This document shows, piece by piece, positions 11,833 through 12,855 of a DNA stretch of 12,855 nucleotides. Source of the stretch: JARIHD01 sp036392795 (lineage in GTDB: Bacteria; Patescibacteriota; Saccharimonadia; Saccharimonadales; UBA4665); the NCBI GenBank assembly GCA_036392795.1, contig DASVXH010000041.1, positions 1-12,855 of the forward strand. Direction: 5' to 3'. Numbering within the stretch: the first letter of the stretch is position 1; the number at the start of each line of letters is the position of its first letter. Below the pieces are notes generated by a model. The model saw nothing but the letters and a program-made list of their open reading frames with translations. It had not been told where the DNA came from and ran no database searches. The position numbers were made by a program, and so were the translations under genes.

Positions 11833-12855
11833 TTATGCGGCATCATTGGCTGCAGCTACGCGATTAATTTCGGTGAGCGTCGTGCGCCCTGCAAGAGCTT
11901 TGAGGTAACCATCTTCTCTCATCGTTACCATACCCTGCTTCCGGGCAATCTCCTGAATCTCGGCACTAGTTGCACGCTTCAGAATTAGCTGCTGGATTTC
12001 CGGGGTTATATTGAACACCTCATAGATGCCCATTCGACCCTTGTACCCACCGGGAGTTTCGGGGCTATCTTTGCCCTTGTTTAAAGTATAAGCTTTTTGG
12101 TCGCCAAGTGGCAAGGTTTCGTAGCCCAGATCTTCGGCGAACTTTTTGACTTCATCTTCTTTCTTGGGAAGTAAATGAGCAAGTGTCTTTTTGACAGCCT
12201 CCGTCTCGACATCATCGGATTGATAATTTTCAGAATTGGCTCCGATGCGTCGCACTAATCGCTGGCCAATGACGGTACGCACGGTCGAGGCAATCAGGAA
12301 CGGTTCGATATTCATATCTAGCAGACGAGGCAAGATACCTGCAGCACTATTGGTGTGAAGCGTACTAAACACTAAGTGTCCGGTCAGTGCCGCCTGCACC
12401 GCCAGCTCTGCGGTTTCTTTATCGCGAATCTCCCCCACCATCACTACGTCTGGGTCCTGGCGCAAAATAGAGCGTAGACCACTAGCAAAAGTCAGGCCCA
12501 CGTCGGCATTTACCTGAATCTGATTGATGCCGTCCATTTTATATTCGACCGGGTCTTCCAGAGTAACGATATTAATAGAGTCGCTTTTAACTTCTTGCAG
12601 CAGTGCATACAATGAGGTCGACTTACCCGAACCAGTGGGGCCGGAGGTGAGAATCATTCCACTGGTGCTCTTGATACCTTCGCGAATGGTGCGCAGTGCG
12701 CGCCCCGCATAGCCCATATCTTCTAGTTTCAGACTGGTACCAGATTTGTCCAGCAGACGAATAACCACCTGTTCGCCCCAAATTACTGGCGAGATGGCAA
12801 TACGAAGGTCAATCGTTTTGCCAGCAGCACTAATACTGAATTCACCATCCTGAGG
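11833..12855 (-). CDS. pilB: Type IV pilus extension ATPase, C-terminal part (5' end outside the window)
   Basis: The frame is open to the right edge, so 340 C-terminal residues are visible, and the N-terminal regulatory domains lie beyond it. An internal GTG at 12768 is not the start, because the conserved sequence PQDGEFSI continues upstream of it. In visible numbering, the RecA-like core shows Walker A GPTGSGKST (72-80), the Asp box IVTLEDPVEY (96-105), Walker B VMVGEIRD (138-145) and the His box GHLVFSTLHTNS (159-170). The end has the usual GRMGIYEVF and MREDGYLKALAG. The tetracysteine zinc site that normally lies between RLVRR and GYKGR is absent; a lysine- and glutamate-rich linker replaces it, and no cysteine occurs in the visible part. 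It leads pilT and pilC in an operon. Confidence 0.95.
   Translation of the reverse strand, partial: PQDGEFSISAAGKTIDLRIAISPVIWGEQVVIRLLDKSGTSLKLEDMGYAGRALRTIREGIKSTSGMILTSGPTGSGKSTSLYALLQEVKSDSINIVTLEDPVEYKMDGINQIQVNADVGLTFASGLRSILRQDPDVVMVGEIRDKETAELAVQAALTGHLVFSTLHTNSAAGILPRLLDMNIEPFLIASTVRTVIGQRLVRRIGANSENYQSDDVETEAVKKTLAHLLPKKEDEVKKFAEDLGYETLPLGDQKAYTLNKGKDSPETPGGYKGRMGIYEVFNITPEIQQLILKRATSAEIQEIARKQGMVTMREDGYLKALAGRTTLTEINRVAAANDAA

Overview
The window is a dense, mostly leftward-transcribed stretch of a small-genome bacterium. The gene content and the pilin styles (a PilB-PilT-PilC-PilA-PilD run followed by overlapping minor pilins, one with a Gly-Asp cleavage site) suggest a Patescibacteria/CPR member, most likely Candidatus Saccharibacteria. 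That placement is inference from protein style, since no rRNA or marker tree is available here. TGA works as a stop in several genes, so the standard bacterial code applies. Both tRNAs carry an encoded CCA end.

Region 1 (1-2933, minus strand, housekeeping and envelope): the 5' part of an unknown gene; a Nudix hydrolase; tRNA-Asp(GUC) with its own promoter and terminator; a membrane-anchored SurA/PrsA-like peptidyl-prolyl isomerase whose parvulin core looks circularly permuted; a membrane PH-domain protein overlapping it; tRNA-Arg(CCU); then 157 bases rich in inverted repeats.

Region 2 (2934-4956): nucleoside diphosphate kinase (ndk); a small orphan protein made almost wholly of short peptide repeats, ending in five SVRITA units; and, divergently on the plus strand, a complete XerC/XerD-type tyrosine recombinase that converges on the pilus genes.

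Region 3 (4996-12855, minus strand): a type IV pilus locus. In transcription order it holds pilB (cut by the right edge), pilT and pilC (motors and platform), pilA (own promoter and strong terminator), pilD (prepilin peptidase), then four minor-pilin genes (FimT/GspH-like, PilV-like, PilW-like, PilX-like) that overlap or nearly touch. PilD would mature the prepilins. PilB and PilT would power extension and retraction through PilC. The minor pilins would form the priming tip. In CPR bacteria such pili are thought to serve host attachment, twitching and DNA uptake.

The points most worth a second look are the SVRITA repeat protein, the apparent parvulin permutation, the structured ndk/tRNA-Arg spacer, a recurring leaderless-promoter layout with an extended -10 at 6-9 bases from the ATG, a PilB without its usual tetracysteine site, and even cysteine counts in all five pilin-like proteins. 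No CRISPR array, insertion sequence, rRNA or phage module is visible. No gene-free stretch exceeds about 160 bases.
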